From Bacillota bacterium (GTDB lineage Bacteria; Bacillota; Sulfobacillia; JAJYWN01): 53,588 bases of DNA. A program made the translations under genes and the position numbers. Shown here piece by piece: positions 8,788-16,631 of this stretch. The stretch lies in contig JAJYWN010000006.1 of NCBI GenBank assembly GCA_021791495.1, positions 1-53,588 on the forward strand, in the 5' to 3' direction. Under the pieces are notes generated by a model that saw only the letters and a list, made by a program, of their open reading frames with translations, ran no database searches and had not been told where the DNA came from. Position 1 is the first letter of the stretch. Each line of letters opens with the position of its first letter.

Positions 8788-9257
8788 TCTCTCCCGTTAG
8801 ATCAACGAAACCAAGCCCAGCTATCATTGGTCGAACTGGGCTGTTGGCCAAGCCATGGTTGAGCTTGGGACAGATAGCCGAGCGCAAGGTGGAAACCCCA
8901 CTGAAGGCAAAGGCAACCCAAAGGAGGCCAGTCCTGCAAGGTGTGAGCCCTTGCCTCAGCAGGGTTCCCGTAGCTCTTCCTGCTCACTTAGCGACTATCC
9001 TCCTTCAGTCCCCAGTCGAAGGCTAGCAACTGTCCAATTGCCCCCCCCCTCCCCCCGGGGGGTCTTTTTCTTGGAAGGGGGGTGGGGTGCTCACGGGGGA
9101 TATCGCCCGAGAGCGTTGAGGTATTCCGCCCACTAAGGCCGGATGGCAAACCGTTGGCCGTGGTCCCTACGATCTTGCGAACGTTTGCTTATAGAGTTGA
9201 TGAGTGGACCCAATGACCGGGAATACAAATGGGAGCCCTCAGAAAGGGATGCAATAA
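8788..9257. other. Non-coding gap with a C/G homopolymer hairpin
   Basis: No convincing gene is seen in these 470 bp. At 9041-9069 a run of nine C, T and six C is followed directly by six G and TCTTTTT, and a second G-rich block follows at about 9076-9088. The C and G blocks can fold into a strong hairpin followed by T residues, which could act as a terminator on the plus strand, but no plus-strand gene lies upstream. Homopolymer runs of this kind are also prone to slippage and assembly error. Confidence 0.4.
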
Positions 9258-9839
9258 ATGGAATTCGAGGATGAACTAATGAGTGAGGCACTGAGACTGA
9301 GGAAGCTTGGGTACGCTGTGGCACCCATACCAAGAAACACGCAGGCCTATGAGGAGGGGAAATGGAGGAAGGACTTTGACAAGACGGGACTGGTGAACCT
9401 CTTTCAGACAGTGGAGATCGAGCGGCTGGAGGTCACGATTAAGTCCCTGGCGGGGCTGGCCGTTCTAAACGTGGAGCGTGACTGGTTAGGGCGAAAGGGC
9501 TTCAAGGAATTAGAGAGCCGCTTTGGCCCATTCCCCAAGACTGTAGAGATGCAGGATGAAAGCCTGAGGACAATGCTCTTTAGCAGGATGGGAGTGGACT
9601 TTCCGAGCTTCATTCCCCTTGCACCTGAAGTAGACCTGGTGAACTACCACATATATGTCATGGTTCCGCCAGGCACCAAGGACTATAGGCTTTCATGGGC
9701 TGATGGACGGGCTCTAGGGGAGACACCAATAGCCCCCCTTCCGAAAAAGCTGATGGAGTTCCTGAAAAGCCAATATCCTCAAGAACCAGGCAGGTTCGAC
9801 CTCCTTGGTACCGAGGATCATCAAGGTTACAGAGCCTAA
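9258..9839 (+). CDS. Primase-polymerase (PrimPol)-like protein with degenerate catalytic motifs
   Basis: The 193-residue product follows the outline of the N-terminal bifunctional primase/polymerase domain: an initial helix with LGYAVAPIPRNT, a GLAVLNVERDWLGRKGFKEL block where active members have an Asp-x-Asp metal site, a PFPKTVEM strand, and a VDLVNYHIYVMVPPGTKDYR block matching the usual region around the PPS loop. The acidic pair and the conserved Gly-Gly-x-His are not apparent: Asn-Val-Glu and TMLFSR stand in their places. No helicase domain follows, although island replicases usually fuse one. It may therefore be an inactive remnant or a repurposed binding protein. ATG at 9258 has AAAGGG about ten bases upstream. 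The family call is moderate. Confidence 0.55.
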   Translation: MEFEDELMSEALRLRKLGYAVAPIPRNTQAYEEGKWRKDFDKTGLVNLFQTVEIERLEVTIKSLAGLAVLNVERDWLGRKGFKELESRFGPFPKTVEMQDESLRTMLFSRMGVDFPSFIPLAPEVDLVNYHIYVMVPPGTKDYRLSWADGRALGETPIAPLPKKLMEFLKSQYPQEPGRFDLLGTEDHQGYRA

Positions 9840-9865
9840 CTTCGTCTTGCGCACCGGTAGGGCGA

Positions 9866-9909
9866 GGCGGGAAGGGGGGTCACGCTTATGCAAGTGCCCC
9901 CCTCCCGTC
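9866..9909. terminator. Hairpin between convergent genes
   Basis: GGCGGGAAGGGGGGTCAC and GTGCCCCCCTCCCGTC form a long GC-rich stem around a short loop, between the stop of the PrimPol-like gene and that of the membrane-anchored gene. There is no clear T-run on either strand, so it is a structural candidate for bidirectional termination rather than a canonical intrinsic terminator. Confidence 0.45.
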
Positions 9910-9933
9910 TCCCCGTCCCACTAGCCAAATGAC

Positions 9934-10584
9934 TCATGGAACAACGGTGACAGTCCCTATGGCCTCTACCCTCTTGCTATCTGCCGTGGTCAGACTTGCC
10001 CCTGCGGAAATGGCTGTGAAGTCGAATTCGTAGTAGCCGGGTTTTGTGGGATAGGCGACTATCATGAAGCCCCAACGTCCCCCGGCTTGGATCTCAACAT
10101 CACCATCTCCAAACCAAGCAAGATTCCCGTTCGTTGTTAGCCGTCCCCCGGTAACGTGCGCTATGGTGACATCACGCCAGCCACTGGAATCCAGGACAAG
10201 ACCCTTTAGGGTTTGGTCGCTTAGGTTCTCCACCTCTAGCGCAACGGTAAGCTTCTCGCCCACCCGCAAGGTCTTAGAGTTGAACTTCGGCCCGTTTAGA
10301 GCTACCTTTATCACCGGTTTGGCGGGGGCGGGGCTATTAAACGAGCCAGTCTGAGAGTTAGTCTGAGGTGGAACAGGTGGGTTTCTGGAAGTAGATGACT
10401 GAGACGTTGAAGAGCTAGGAGCCACATTCTTGTAGGGCTCGGCCGTCATATTCCCCCACGGTAGTTTGGACAGGACCCAGCCGACTACCACCATCACTGC
10501 TGCTATAGAGGCCACAATCCCGAGGCAGCCCATAAAACCTCTTGCTTCTTGCAGTTTCTGTTCATCTTCCGATGTGTCAGGCAT
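9934..10584 (-). CDS. Membrane-anchored protein with an extracytoplasmic beta-rich domain
   Basis: From ATG at 10584 (GGAGG 11 bases upstream; an ATG at 10602 is the alternative) the roughly 216-residue protein has a short acidic cytoplasmic head and one hydrophobic helix (about 17-40, GCLGIVASIAAVMVVVGWVL). A Ser/Thr/Pro/Gln-rich linker (about 55-88) follows, then a beta-rich domain of about 120 residues containing KPVIKVALNGPKFNSKTLRV and a GYYEFDFTA strand. The last part resembles immunoglobulin-like or DUF11-like domains of surface proteins. There is no lipobox and no sortase signal. It sits 41 bp downstream of the integrase. The function is unknown; a surface or phage-exclusion role is only a guess. 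Confidence 0.6.
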   Translation of the reverse strand: MPDTSEDEQKLQEARGFMGCLGIVASIAAVMVVVGWVLSKLPWGNMTAEPYKNVAPSSSTSQSSTSRNPPVPPQTNSQTGSFNSPAPAKPVIKVALNGPKFNSKTLRVGEKLTVALEVENLSDQTLKGLVLDSSGWRDVTIAHVTGGRLTTNGNLAWFGDGDVEIQAGGRWGFMIVAYPTKPGYYEFDFTAISAGASLTTADSKRVEAIGTVTVVP

Positions 10585-10625
10585 GTTTTGTGCATCCTCC
10601 ATTCATTGTTGTTTGACCGCAAGCC

Positions 10626-11561
10626 TTAGCTAACACGTGGGCCTCTGCGTCTTTCACCTGTAACCCCACCCAGCTTGGGCCAAGCCTTAACAGGAGTGAA
10701 CTCGTCATGCTTGGCTCTTGCACTATCGAAGCTCTCATGTAGGTACCGTGCCGTGGTGGAAAGGGACTCGTGCCCCAATTGGTGCTGTAGCGTGACCAGG
10801 TCTCCGCCCGCTTCGGCCCACATAGTCCCGTGATAGTGCCTGAGCCCATGGGGCGAGATCTTAACTCCTGAACGTAGACAGGCACGTCTCAGGGCTTGCT
10901 GGTAAGCGTGGACGGTCATGTCCTGAGAACGCTCTCCCGGAAACACATAGGGGTTGTCATCCTTGGTGTGCATGCCCCGCTCTCGAAGGTACCTCACTAA
11001 GTCCGGGAGGAGCGTCGACGATAGGGCAACCAACCTGGACTTGTTGCCTTTTCCTTTTCTGACCAGAACCGCCCTGGCCCTAAGGTCAACGTCTTCGAGG
11101 GTAAGAGCACAGGCCTCCCCTATCCTTAGTCCGGTGTCGGCCAAGAAGCGGGTGAGGAACTGGTTTCGGCAGGTAATGAACGGGGATTTCCCATCTGGGA
11201 ATGAGGAGAGTAACTTGGAGAAGTCTTTGGGAGACGGAAACTGGCGTACCCTGGGCCATTCCTTACGCATGCGCAGCTTGAGGACGGTGGTAACATAGCC
11301 CTCTTCGCTAAGGAAGCGGAACAGGGTCTTTAGCCTGCGAATGTAGCTGTTGACCGTGGCGACAGTCCGCCCAGGCTCACTATCTACAAAGCCGTAGACT
11401 TGGGCAGCTGTCACCTTATCAGCGGATTCAGTGCCTTGCGACTTGAGGTATTCCGAGAACTGCCTCAGGGTCTTGTCATACGTCACCAGCGTTGCTGGGC
11501 TGTGCCCTGCCTGCCTACACCTGACCAGGAATAGCTCACTTGCAGTCTCAATGGGTAACAA
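10626..11561 (-). CDS. Tyrosine recombinase/integrase
   Basis: A 311-residue Xer-type integrase with a SAM-like N-terminal domain (about 5-95) and a catalytic domain. The catalytic set is visible: Arg146 in DTGLRIGEA, a lysine in the KGKGNKSRL hairpin, His238 and Arg241 in SPHGLRHYH, His264 in QLGHESLSTT, and the nucleophile Tyr273 in ARYLHE. It starts at TTG 11561 behind GGGAGGGG. Its 5' end lies about 80 bp from a disrupted tRNA-Arg gene, the classical arrangement of an integrase beside its attachment site. It is the likely agent that inserted the lower-GC island occupying the first 11.6 kb. Confidence 0.92.
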   Translation of the reverse strand: MLPIETASELFLVRCRQAGHSPATLVTYDKTLRQFSEYLKSQGTESADKVTAAQVYGFVDSEPGRTVATVNSYIRRLKTLFRFLSEEGYVTTVLKLRMRKEWPRVRQFPSPKDFSKLLSSFPDGKSPFITCRNQFLTRFLADTGLRIGEACALTLEDVDLRARAVLVRKGKGNKSRLVALSSTLLPDLVRYLRERGMHTKDDNPYVFPGERSQDMTVHAYQQALRRACLRSGVKISPHGLRHYHGTMWAEAGGDLVTLQHQLGHESLSTTARYLHESFDSARAKHDEFTPVKAWPKLGGVTGERRRGPRVS

Positions 11562-11640
11562 AAAGGCCCCTCCCTTTGCCAGGAAGAGGCACCTTCTCTA
11601 TCGGAGTGTCTGCGCCCTAAGCCCTGCTAGAAAGCGGATA

Positions 11641-11691
11641 TGCGGCCAGCTGCTTAGAAGGCAGCTGCTCTATCCACTGAGCTACAGGCGC
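11641..11691 (-). tRNA. tRNA-Arg(TCT), 3' half missing
   Basis: Read on the minus strand from 11691, the sequence gives a 7-nt acceptor strand (GCGCCTG), a D arm (GCTC..GAGC), and an anticodon arm with stem GCTGC/GCAGC and loop CTTCTAA, so the anticodon is TCT. The variable region follows (TGGCCGCA). After 11641 the tRNA signature stops: there is no T-loop (GTTCGAAT) and no proper 3' acceptor strand. A normal promoter remains upstream. The break is on the integrase side, so the island most likely inserted here and did not restore the 3' end. The gene is presumably non-functional. Confidence 0.7.
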
Positions 11692-11733
11692 ATCCCCTGA
11701 GTTCACGAGTCGGCCTGCATCGCGCCAACCATC

Positions 11734-11763
11734 ATTTTACCGTCAGCCTGAGCCTCAAGTCAA
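11734..11763 (-). promoter_or_regulatory. Sigma-A-type promoter of the disrupted tRNA-Arg gene
   Basis: On the minus strand TTGACT (11758-11763) and TAAAAT (11734-11739) are separated by 18 bp and lie about 42 bp before the 5' end of the tRNA. The fit to the consensus is good. If still active it would now transcribe through the tRNA fragment towards the integrase. Confidence 0.65.
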
Positions 11764-11907
11764 ACCGGCGGATTGGCCAGGTCGGTCAATAATTGCCGCC
11801 AAACTTGTCGCCTGACATTATAACACGAGAAGCAGGCAGATGACCCGCATAATCTGATAGCGAATGTATGTTCGGTGTCAACTCCGGATGGTGAGGTGCG
11901 TTGCGCT

Positions 11908-12624
11908 ATGGCGGTCCTGCAGGTGTACGCAGAGGTAGGCGAGGACGGCGGTTGTCTCTTGTTCACCAGTGATCCGCCCGGGCTCCTCTGCCGTGGCCAG
12001 AACGTCGCCGGGGCCTTGGCCGCCGGCTCGAGCGAGGCGTCGCAACTGCGGCACTTCCTGGCCGAGTGCGACTGCCTCGGGCTTCTGAAAGACCAGTGGT
12101 CTCCCGTCGAGACGCCTCAAATTGACATAATCGAAACGATCTCTCGCCGCGGGGTGGTCGCCAATGGCAATACCCGGGCTACTTTCAGGCGCGACCTGGA
12201 ACCGGTGATCCCAAATGAACTGCCCGGTTTCCTGACCATCCTGGAACACCTGCGTGACACCCTGTGGACGCTGAAAGGGCGCATCCCGTTGGATGCTTAC
12301 GATTTCCGCTCCCTTCCCCGGCGGATGACCATCGGTGAACAGTTGAAGCACATAGCGGCCTGTGACCGCTGGTACCTGAGCCGTTTCTGGACGGACCTGC
12401 CCAGGCTCCGTAACTCTACGGATGTATGGGACAGACTTGCCCTCAACCGTAACCTGGCTTTGGAACGGTTGGGCAACCTGACTGCGGAAGAAAGGGCAGC
12501 CGTCAGGACCGCGGACAGGGAGGTTTGGACGCCCCGTAAGCTGTTTCGCCGGTTCATGTACCACGAGAGATTCCACCGTGATACGATCGTACGCGACCTC
12601 GAGCTATTCCGGTCTGGGCGGTAG
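11908..12624 (+). CDS. HicB-like/DinB-like two-domain protein
   Basis: From ATG at 11908 (GAGGTG upstream; a GTG at 11875 is possible) the 238-residue protein has two parts. The first 55 residues (MAVLQVYAEVGEDGGCLLF, then a PPGLLCRGQNVAGAL helix) resemble the HicB antitoxin-like fold. The C-terminal part (about 105-238) resembles the DinB four-helix metal-binding fold, with the histidine of EQLKHIAACDRWYL and the His-x3-His of MYHERFHRDTI. Other DinB members are metal-dependent thiol or damage-induced enzymes of varied function. No partner toxin lies next to it. It converges on the chemotaxis receptor with 46 bp between stops. The specific function is not known. Confidence 0.65.
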   Translation: MAVLQVYAEVGEDGGCLLFTSDPPGLLCRGQNVAGALAAGSSEASQLRHFLAECDCLGLLKDQWSPVETPQIDIIETISRRGVVANGNTRATFRRDLEPVIPNELPGFLTILEHLRDTLWTLKGRIPLDAYDFRSLPRRMTIGEQLKHIAACDRWYLSRFWTDLPRLRNSTDVWDRLALNRNLALERLGNLTAEERAAVRTADREVWTPRKLFRRFMYHERFHRDTIVRDLELFRSGR

Positions 12625-12670
12625 AACGACACCTGCGCCGTGCCGCCGGCGACCGGCCGGCCGAGCGTTT

Positions 12671-14554
12671 CTACAGGCGGAACTTGCTCACGTTCTCTTC
12701 CAGCCGTTGCGCTACTTCGGCCAGCCCGTGGGCCGACCCCGCCACGTTCTCGGTCGTGGAGTGCAATCCACCTACCGTGGCCGTGGCCTCCTGCAAGGCG
12801 CCGGCGTTGTCCCTGGTCATGTTGGCGATGTGTTCGACAGCGGTGGTCACCTGAGTAGCACCGGCGGACATCTCCTCAGCCGCCGCCGTGTTCTCCTCGG
12901 CCACTGCCGCCACCGTATCGAAAGCGTGAGCCAGTGTCTCTGCGCTGGCGCGCAGTTGCTGGGCCGCGGCGGAGATGCCATGCACGTCCTCCGCGGTTCT
13001 CTCCACCACTCCCAGGATCTTCTGGAGGGCGCCTCCAGCGTCCCCGGCCATGGCGACACCCGCCTCGACCTCGGCGGTGCCCACTTCCATGGCCTCCACC
13101 GCTTCAGAGGTGCCACTCTGGATTTGACCGATGAGGTCGACGATCTCCTTGGCTGAGACCGACGACCGCTCGGCCAGTTTGCGGACTTCGTCGGCCACCA
13201 CCGCGAAGCCGCGCCCCTGCTCGCCGGCTCTGGCCGCCTCGATGGCCGCGTTCAGCGCCAGGAGATTGGTCTGTTCGGCGATGCCGGATATGGCCTGGGT
13301 CAATTCGCCGATCTGGGCGGAGAGGGTACGCAGTCTCCGCATGTGGTCGGCGGACTTACCCACCGCGTCCTTGATTCGTCCCATACTGGCCATGGCCCGC
13401 GAGACCACCTCGGCGCCATTCTTGGCCACCGCGGCCGCCTTGGTAGTGTTGGTCGACACGGCGCCTGCACTTTCGGCCACTTCTTCCACCGCTGCCACCA
13501 TCTCGGTCAGTTGCTGTGACGTCTGCTGGACTTCCCCAGCCGTCTTCTGGGCGCCGACGGCGATCTGGGAGATGGCCTGCTGCAACCGCTCTGTGGTGGC
13601 TAGGACTTCGCCGGCCACGCGAGCCTGTTCCGAAGCGCTGTTGGCCAGTTGGGTCAGGGCATCGCTGGCGCCAAGGGCTCCGGTGGCGGACTCACCGGCC
13701 ATCGACGACAACTCCTCCGACGAGGAAAGTACAGTTTGCGCCGCTTCTCCCACCTGGCGGATGAGACTCCGCAGGTTACCGGCCATCTGGTTGAAGGCCG
13801 CGGCCATCCGCCCGGTTTCATCGTTCCCAGAGACCTTCAGTTCTTCAATGGTCAAGTTGCCGCCGGCGATCTCTTGCGCGGTGGCGACGGCCTGTACCAC
13901 CGGCATGACCGTGCGGTCCATGTCCGCGGCCAGCTTGAGGGCCATGAAGACGGCTATCCCAACGGCGCCCAGCAAGGCGAAGAGACCGACGAGGAGAGCG
14001 TTTTTTGAACTCCTCTGGGCAGCGGCGATGGTGGCCTGGGCGTCCTTTTCCAGGGCGGCGACGGTCTGGTCAAGGAGGTCGGTGGGCGCCCGGTCGATCC
14101 CTTTCACGGCGGAGTCGCCGACCGCGGGGACGTAACCACCCGCCTTGAAAGCGTCAAGGCCTTTCCGGTAGCCCGTGCCCAGTTGCTGATGAGCCGAACT
14201 GAACTGCCGGAGGAGGTCGCGCGCCGCGGGAGTGGTGACGCTCTTGGCCAGCGCGGCGGCCAATTCCGCCGTCTTGGTCTCTTCATCCTGGAAGGCCTTC
14301 CAGTACTTGTCCAGGCTGGCGGGATCGGCGCCCCTCAGGAGGACATCCTTCCACTCCTGAACTTGGGTCTTGAAGGTCGTTTTCAGCATGAGGACCTTCT
14401 CCTCGTTGGCCAACTGCGTCGATACTAGGCGATCGTACCGGCTCACGCTTCCCAGGAGTAGGTAGTATCCTGTCCCTACGACAACGGCCAATAGGACGAA
14501 GGAGACAACCACAGTCACCATTACTCTGCTTCTCAGCCCGCGACTTTTGGACAT
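12671..14554 (-). CDS. Methyl-accepting chemotaxis protein
   Basis: A 627-residue transmembrane chemoreceptor. The first hydrophobic helix spans about 11-33. An extracytoplasmic four-helix-type sensor region follows to about 195, and the second membrane helix is [20 protein letters not shown] (about 186-205). A HAMP linker comes next, then a long methylation/signalling coiled coil whose hairpin tip is [20 protein letters not shown], followed by [18 protein letters not shown]. It would pass ligand signals to CheA/CheW; no che genes lie in the window. A sigma-D-like promoter lies upstream, so it is probably expressed with the flagellar regulon. The ligand cannot be inferred. It ends convergently with the DinB-like gene. 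Confidence 0.95.
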   Translation of the reverse strand: MSKSRGLRSRVMVTVVVSFVLLAVVVGTGYYLLLGSVSRYDRLVSTQLANEEKVLMLKTTFKTQVQEWKDVLLRGADPASLDKYWKAFQDEETKTAELAAALAKSVTTPAARDLLRQFSSAHQQLGTGYRKGLDAFKAGGYVPAVGDSAVKGIDRAPTDLLDQTVAALEKDAQATIAAAQRSSKNALLVGLFALLGAVGIAVFMALKLAADMDRTVMPVVQAVATAQEIAGGNLTIEELKVSGNDETGRMAAAFNQMAGNLRSLIRQVGEAAQTVLSSSEELSSMAGESATGALGASDALTQLANSASEQARVAGEVLATTERLQQAISQIAVGAQKTAGEVQQTSQQLTEMVAAVEEVAESAGAVSTNTTKAAAVAKNGAEVVSRAMASMGRIKDAVGKSADHMRRLRTLSAQIGELTQAISGIAEQTNLLALNAAIEAARAGEQGRGFAVVADEVRKLAERSSVSAKEIVDLIGQIQSGTSEAVEAMEVGTAEVEAGVAMAGDAGGALQKILGVVERTAEDVHGISAAAQQLRASAETLAHAFDTVAAVAEENTAAAEEMSAGATQVTTAVEHIANMTRDNAGALQEATATVGGLHSTTENVAGSAHGLAEVAQRLEENVSKFRL

Positions 14555-14640
14555 CGCACACCACTGCCTTTCGCGCTTAATGCACAGGGCGCGCCTGGAA
14601 ATGAACGCCTATTTCCCAGTGTAAGTGAAATCCAAAATAT

Positions 14641-14668
14641 CTATCGGCCGCGTAATATCAAACCTTTA
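14641..14668 (-). promoter_or_regulatory. Sigma-28/sigma-D-like flagellar promoter of the chemoreceptor
   Basis: On the minus strand TAAA (14665-14668) is followed after 16 bp by GCCGATAG (14641-14648), close to the known flagellar consensus TAAA-N15-GCCGATAA. It lies about 87 bp upstream of the chemoreceptor ATG. The exact -10 and the gene it precedes support the call; the spacer is one base longer than the optimum. Confidence 0.7.
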
Positions 14669-14710
14669 CATCCTTTTGGATGCATCTGGGTATCACTTTG
14701 TGTTTCCTAA

Positions 14711-14764
14711 AGGGGGGGCGCGGAAAGGAGAGGAGAGGAGCGGAGAGGAGAGGATGGTGGGAGG
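14711..14764. repeat. Purine-rich low-complexity tract
   Basis: A G7 run is followed by an almost pure A/G tract built of GGAGA and GGAGC units (about 14722-14763) just past the stop of the MFS gene. It may contribute to transcript ending or be simple slippage-generated sequence. Confidence 0.6.
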
Positions 14765-14769
14765 ACGCT

Positions 14770-16227
14770 CTAAGCCCTGGGCGTGGCCGCCGAGCCACCG
14801 ACCGCCGCCGCCGGCGGCACTCCTTGTCGTCGGGCCTGCGCCCGTTCGATACGGTGCACGATGTCGAAGATGAAGCTCCCGATGAAACGCAGGGCGGCGC
14901 AGAGAATGAAGGCCCACTTGAAGTCCAGCCAGTTCAGGAAAGCTACACCCACCAGCGGGGCGATGATCGAAGCGATGTTCACGGTGGTGTTGTAGTAGGC
15001 GATGTAGGTGGTCCGGCGGTGCTCGGGAGTGACCTCTAGCAAGTAGTTGAAAAGCGAGAGGTTCACGCCGGAGAAGATGGCCCCGGTCATCAGGTTCACC
15101 GCGGCCACCATGGCCAGGCTGTGCGAGAAGGCGTAGGCCAGCGGCACTAGGAAGATGCCCAAGCTGGCCACAAACAGAGTGCGCAGATGCCCGTGGTGGT
15201 CGGCGAAGTCGGCCCAGAAGCCATATCCGACGATGGAACCGCCCGTGTTGGCCAGATTCAGCAGGCTCACCCAGGTGTTGTTGGCGCCGAGGACCCGGAC
15301 CTGATACAGCGTGAACAAGGGCCACGGGATCTGCCACATAAGGTAGAAGAGCATGGAAGCAGCGGTGTAGCGCAAGAACCGCGGGTGGGCCATGATCCCG
15401 GCAGCCGCCTGGCGTAGGCCGCTCCACAGCCCGGGTGCCTCGTTGGGTGTGGCCGCGGTTGCGGAGACTGGCTCGCTATTGCCGGTAGCGGTAGCCGCGG
15501 CAGCGCTCCGGGCTTGCCATTCGGCAGTCTGCGCCGGATCGGGCTCGGAGAGGTGGTTGAAAACCCAGATTTCCAGCAGCGCCATGACGAAAGCGCCGGC
15601 GAAAACGACTTGATAGCCTAAGGGAAAACTGAGCCAGTCCAAGACTCGCCCAACGGCCAAGACGGTTACCGTACCGACGACATTCATCAGCCGGTTCCGC
15701 GCCGCAAAGGCGGTCGCCCTCATCTCCGGGGGGATGATGCCGCCGACGAAGGCCTGCCAGGCCACATTACTGATGGCGCCGGGCAGGTTCATGATGGCGA
15801 TGGCGCCGACGAGCAAGGCCGCCCTCCGGTCTGGGGTGAAGAAAGGAATGAAGGCCATCAGCAAGTAGAAAACGCGGTGGCCCAGCATGAAGAGGGCCGT
15901 GATTCTCTTCTTCCTTGGGAAGCGGTCGACATAACGAGCCCCGGGAATCATGGCGATCAGGCTGACGACCGCCGGCGCCGAGGACAGTAGGCCGACCTGG
16001 AAGTTGGAAGCATTGTATTTCACGGCCAGTATCCCGATGAAGGGCTGGACCATGTTTAGAGTTAGAATTGACGCCACTCCGTGCAGGACGTTCAGGCGGA
16101 TATTGCGTCCGTCGCGGGTGCGGTCCATGCGCCCGGTGTACCGGCCCAGCCAGTTCATGACCCAACTGGTCCAACTGGCGCCCAAAGCATCGAACAGGCC
16201 GGTGCGGCGCGAAGGTCTGCTATTCAT
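14770..16227 (-). CDS. Major facilitator superfamily transporter
   Basis: A 485-residue integral membrane protein with about 12 hydrophobic segments in two groups, separated by a polar Ala/Glu-rich loop (about residues 231-270). The loop after the second helix carries the family signature GARYVDRFPRKKR (the usual GxLaDrxgrkr). The N-terminus has an unusually long, Arg-rich cytoplasmic extension of about 45 residues. The substrate is unknown; the fold is typical of drug or sugar exporters with an extended C-terminal half. It starts at ATG 16227 behind GGATGGGG and appears to be a single-gene unit between the chemoreceptor and tRNA-Gly. Confidence 0.88.
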   Translation of the reverse strand: MNSRPSRRTGLFDALGASWTSWVMNWLGRYTGRMDRTRDGRNIRLNVLHGVASILTLNMVQPFIGILAVKYNASNFQVGLLSSAPAVVSLIAMIPGARYVDRFPRKKRITALFMLGHRVFYLLMAFIPFFTPDRRAALLVGAIAIMNLPGAISNVAWQAFVGGIIPPEMRATAFAARNRLMNVVGTVTVLAVGRVLDWLSFPLGYQVVFAGAFVMALLEIWVFNHLSEPDPAQTAEWQARSAAAATATGNSEPVSATAATPNEAPGLWSGLRQAAAGIMAHPRFLRYTAASMLFYLMWQIPWPLFTLYQVRVLGANNTWVSLLNLANTGGSIVGYGFWADFADHHGHLRTLFVASLGIFLVPLAYAFSHSLAMVAAVNLMTGAIFSGVNLSLFNYLLEVTPEHRRTTYIAYYNTTVNIASIIAPLVGVAFLNWLDFKWAFILCAALRFIGSFIFDIVHRIERAQARRQGVPPAAAVGGSAATPRA

Positions 16228-16350
16228 AGGTAGTGCCCCATCCCTGCTGCTCGGGAAGACTGTTGTTGTCTTTGCCGCAAACAGGCAACATTATAACACA
16301 ACAGTAAGAATACGGCGCCTCACCCTTTGTTTCTGCCTGTTAACCTCTGG

Positions 16351-16396
16351 AAAAAGACGAACCGCGGCGCCGCTCCAGGGCGGGACCGCGGTTCTT
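16351..16396 (-). terminator. Intrinsic terminator of tRNA-Gly
   Basis: On the minus strand GAACCGCGG and CCGCGGTTC form a 9-bp perfect outer stem with further GC pairing inside, followed by GTCTTTTTCC. It lies directly downstream of the tRNA-Gly gene. Confidence 0.8.
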
Positions 16397-16434
16397 CAAA
16401 CGTTGCGCTCTTCCGGCGCGTTCATCATCTTCTG

Positions 16435-16505
16435 AGCGGGTGATGGGAATCGAACCCACGTATCAAGCTTGGAAGGCTCGCGCTCTACCATTGAGCTACA
16501 CCCGC
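16435..16505 (-). tRNA. tRNA-Gly(TCC)
   Basis: A complete cloverleaf on the minus strand: acceptor GCGGGTG/CACCCGC, D arm GCTC-AATGGTA-GAGC, anticodon stem CGAGC/GCTTG with loop CTTCCAA (anticodon TCC), T arm with GGTTCGATTCC, and discriminator T. CCA is not encoded. An intrinsic terminator follows. Confidence 0.95.
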
Positions 16506-16631
16506 GTTGGCGGAAGTCCCCGTCGTTACATAATGTCGGCGAACTTGACGAGAGCCGCGCAAACAATTCTAGCACAGAACCGTCGTGCACGTCAAAACGA
16601 TGACTCGGGGCGCGCCACTACTCCCCCGCCC

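Noticed and set aside
11878-12576. A 232-codon minus-strand frame opposite the HicB/DinB-like gene
   Set aside because: The plus-strand product has metal-binding motifs and a ribosome binding site; the antisense product has neither.
14555-14700. Possible cyclic di-GMP riboswitch in front of the chemoreceptor
   Set aside because: The leader lacks the conserved GEMM core and tetraloop receptor motifs; a sigma-28-like promoter explains the conserved bases better.
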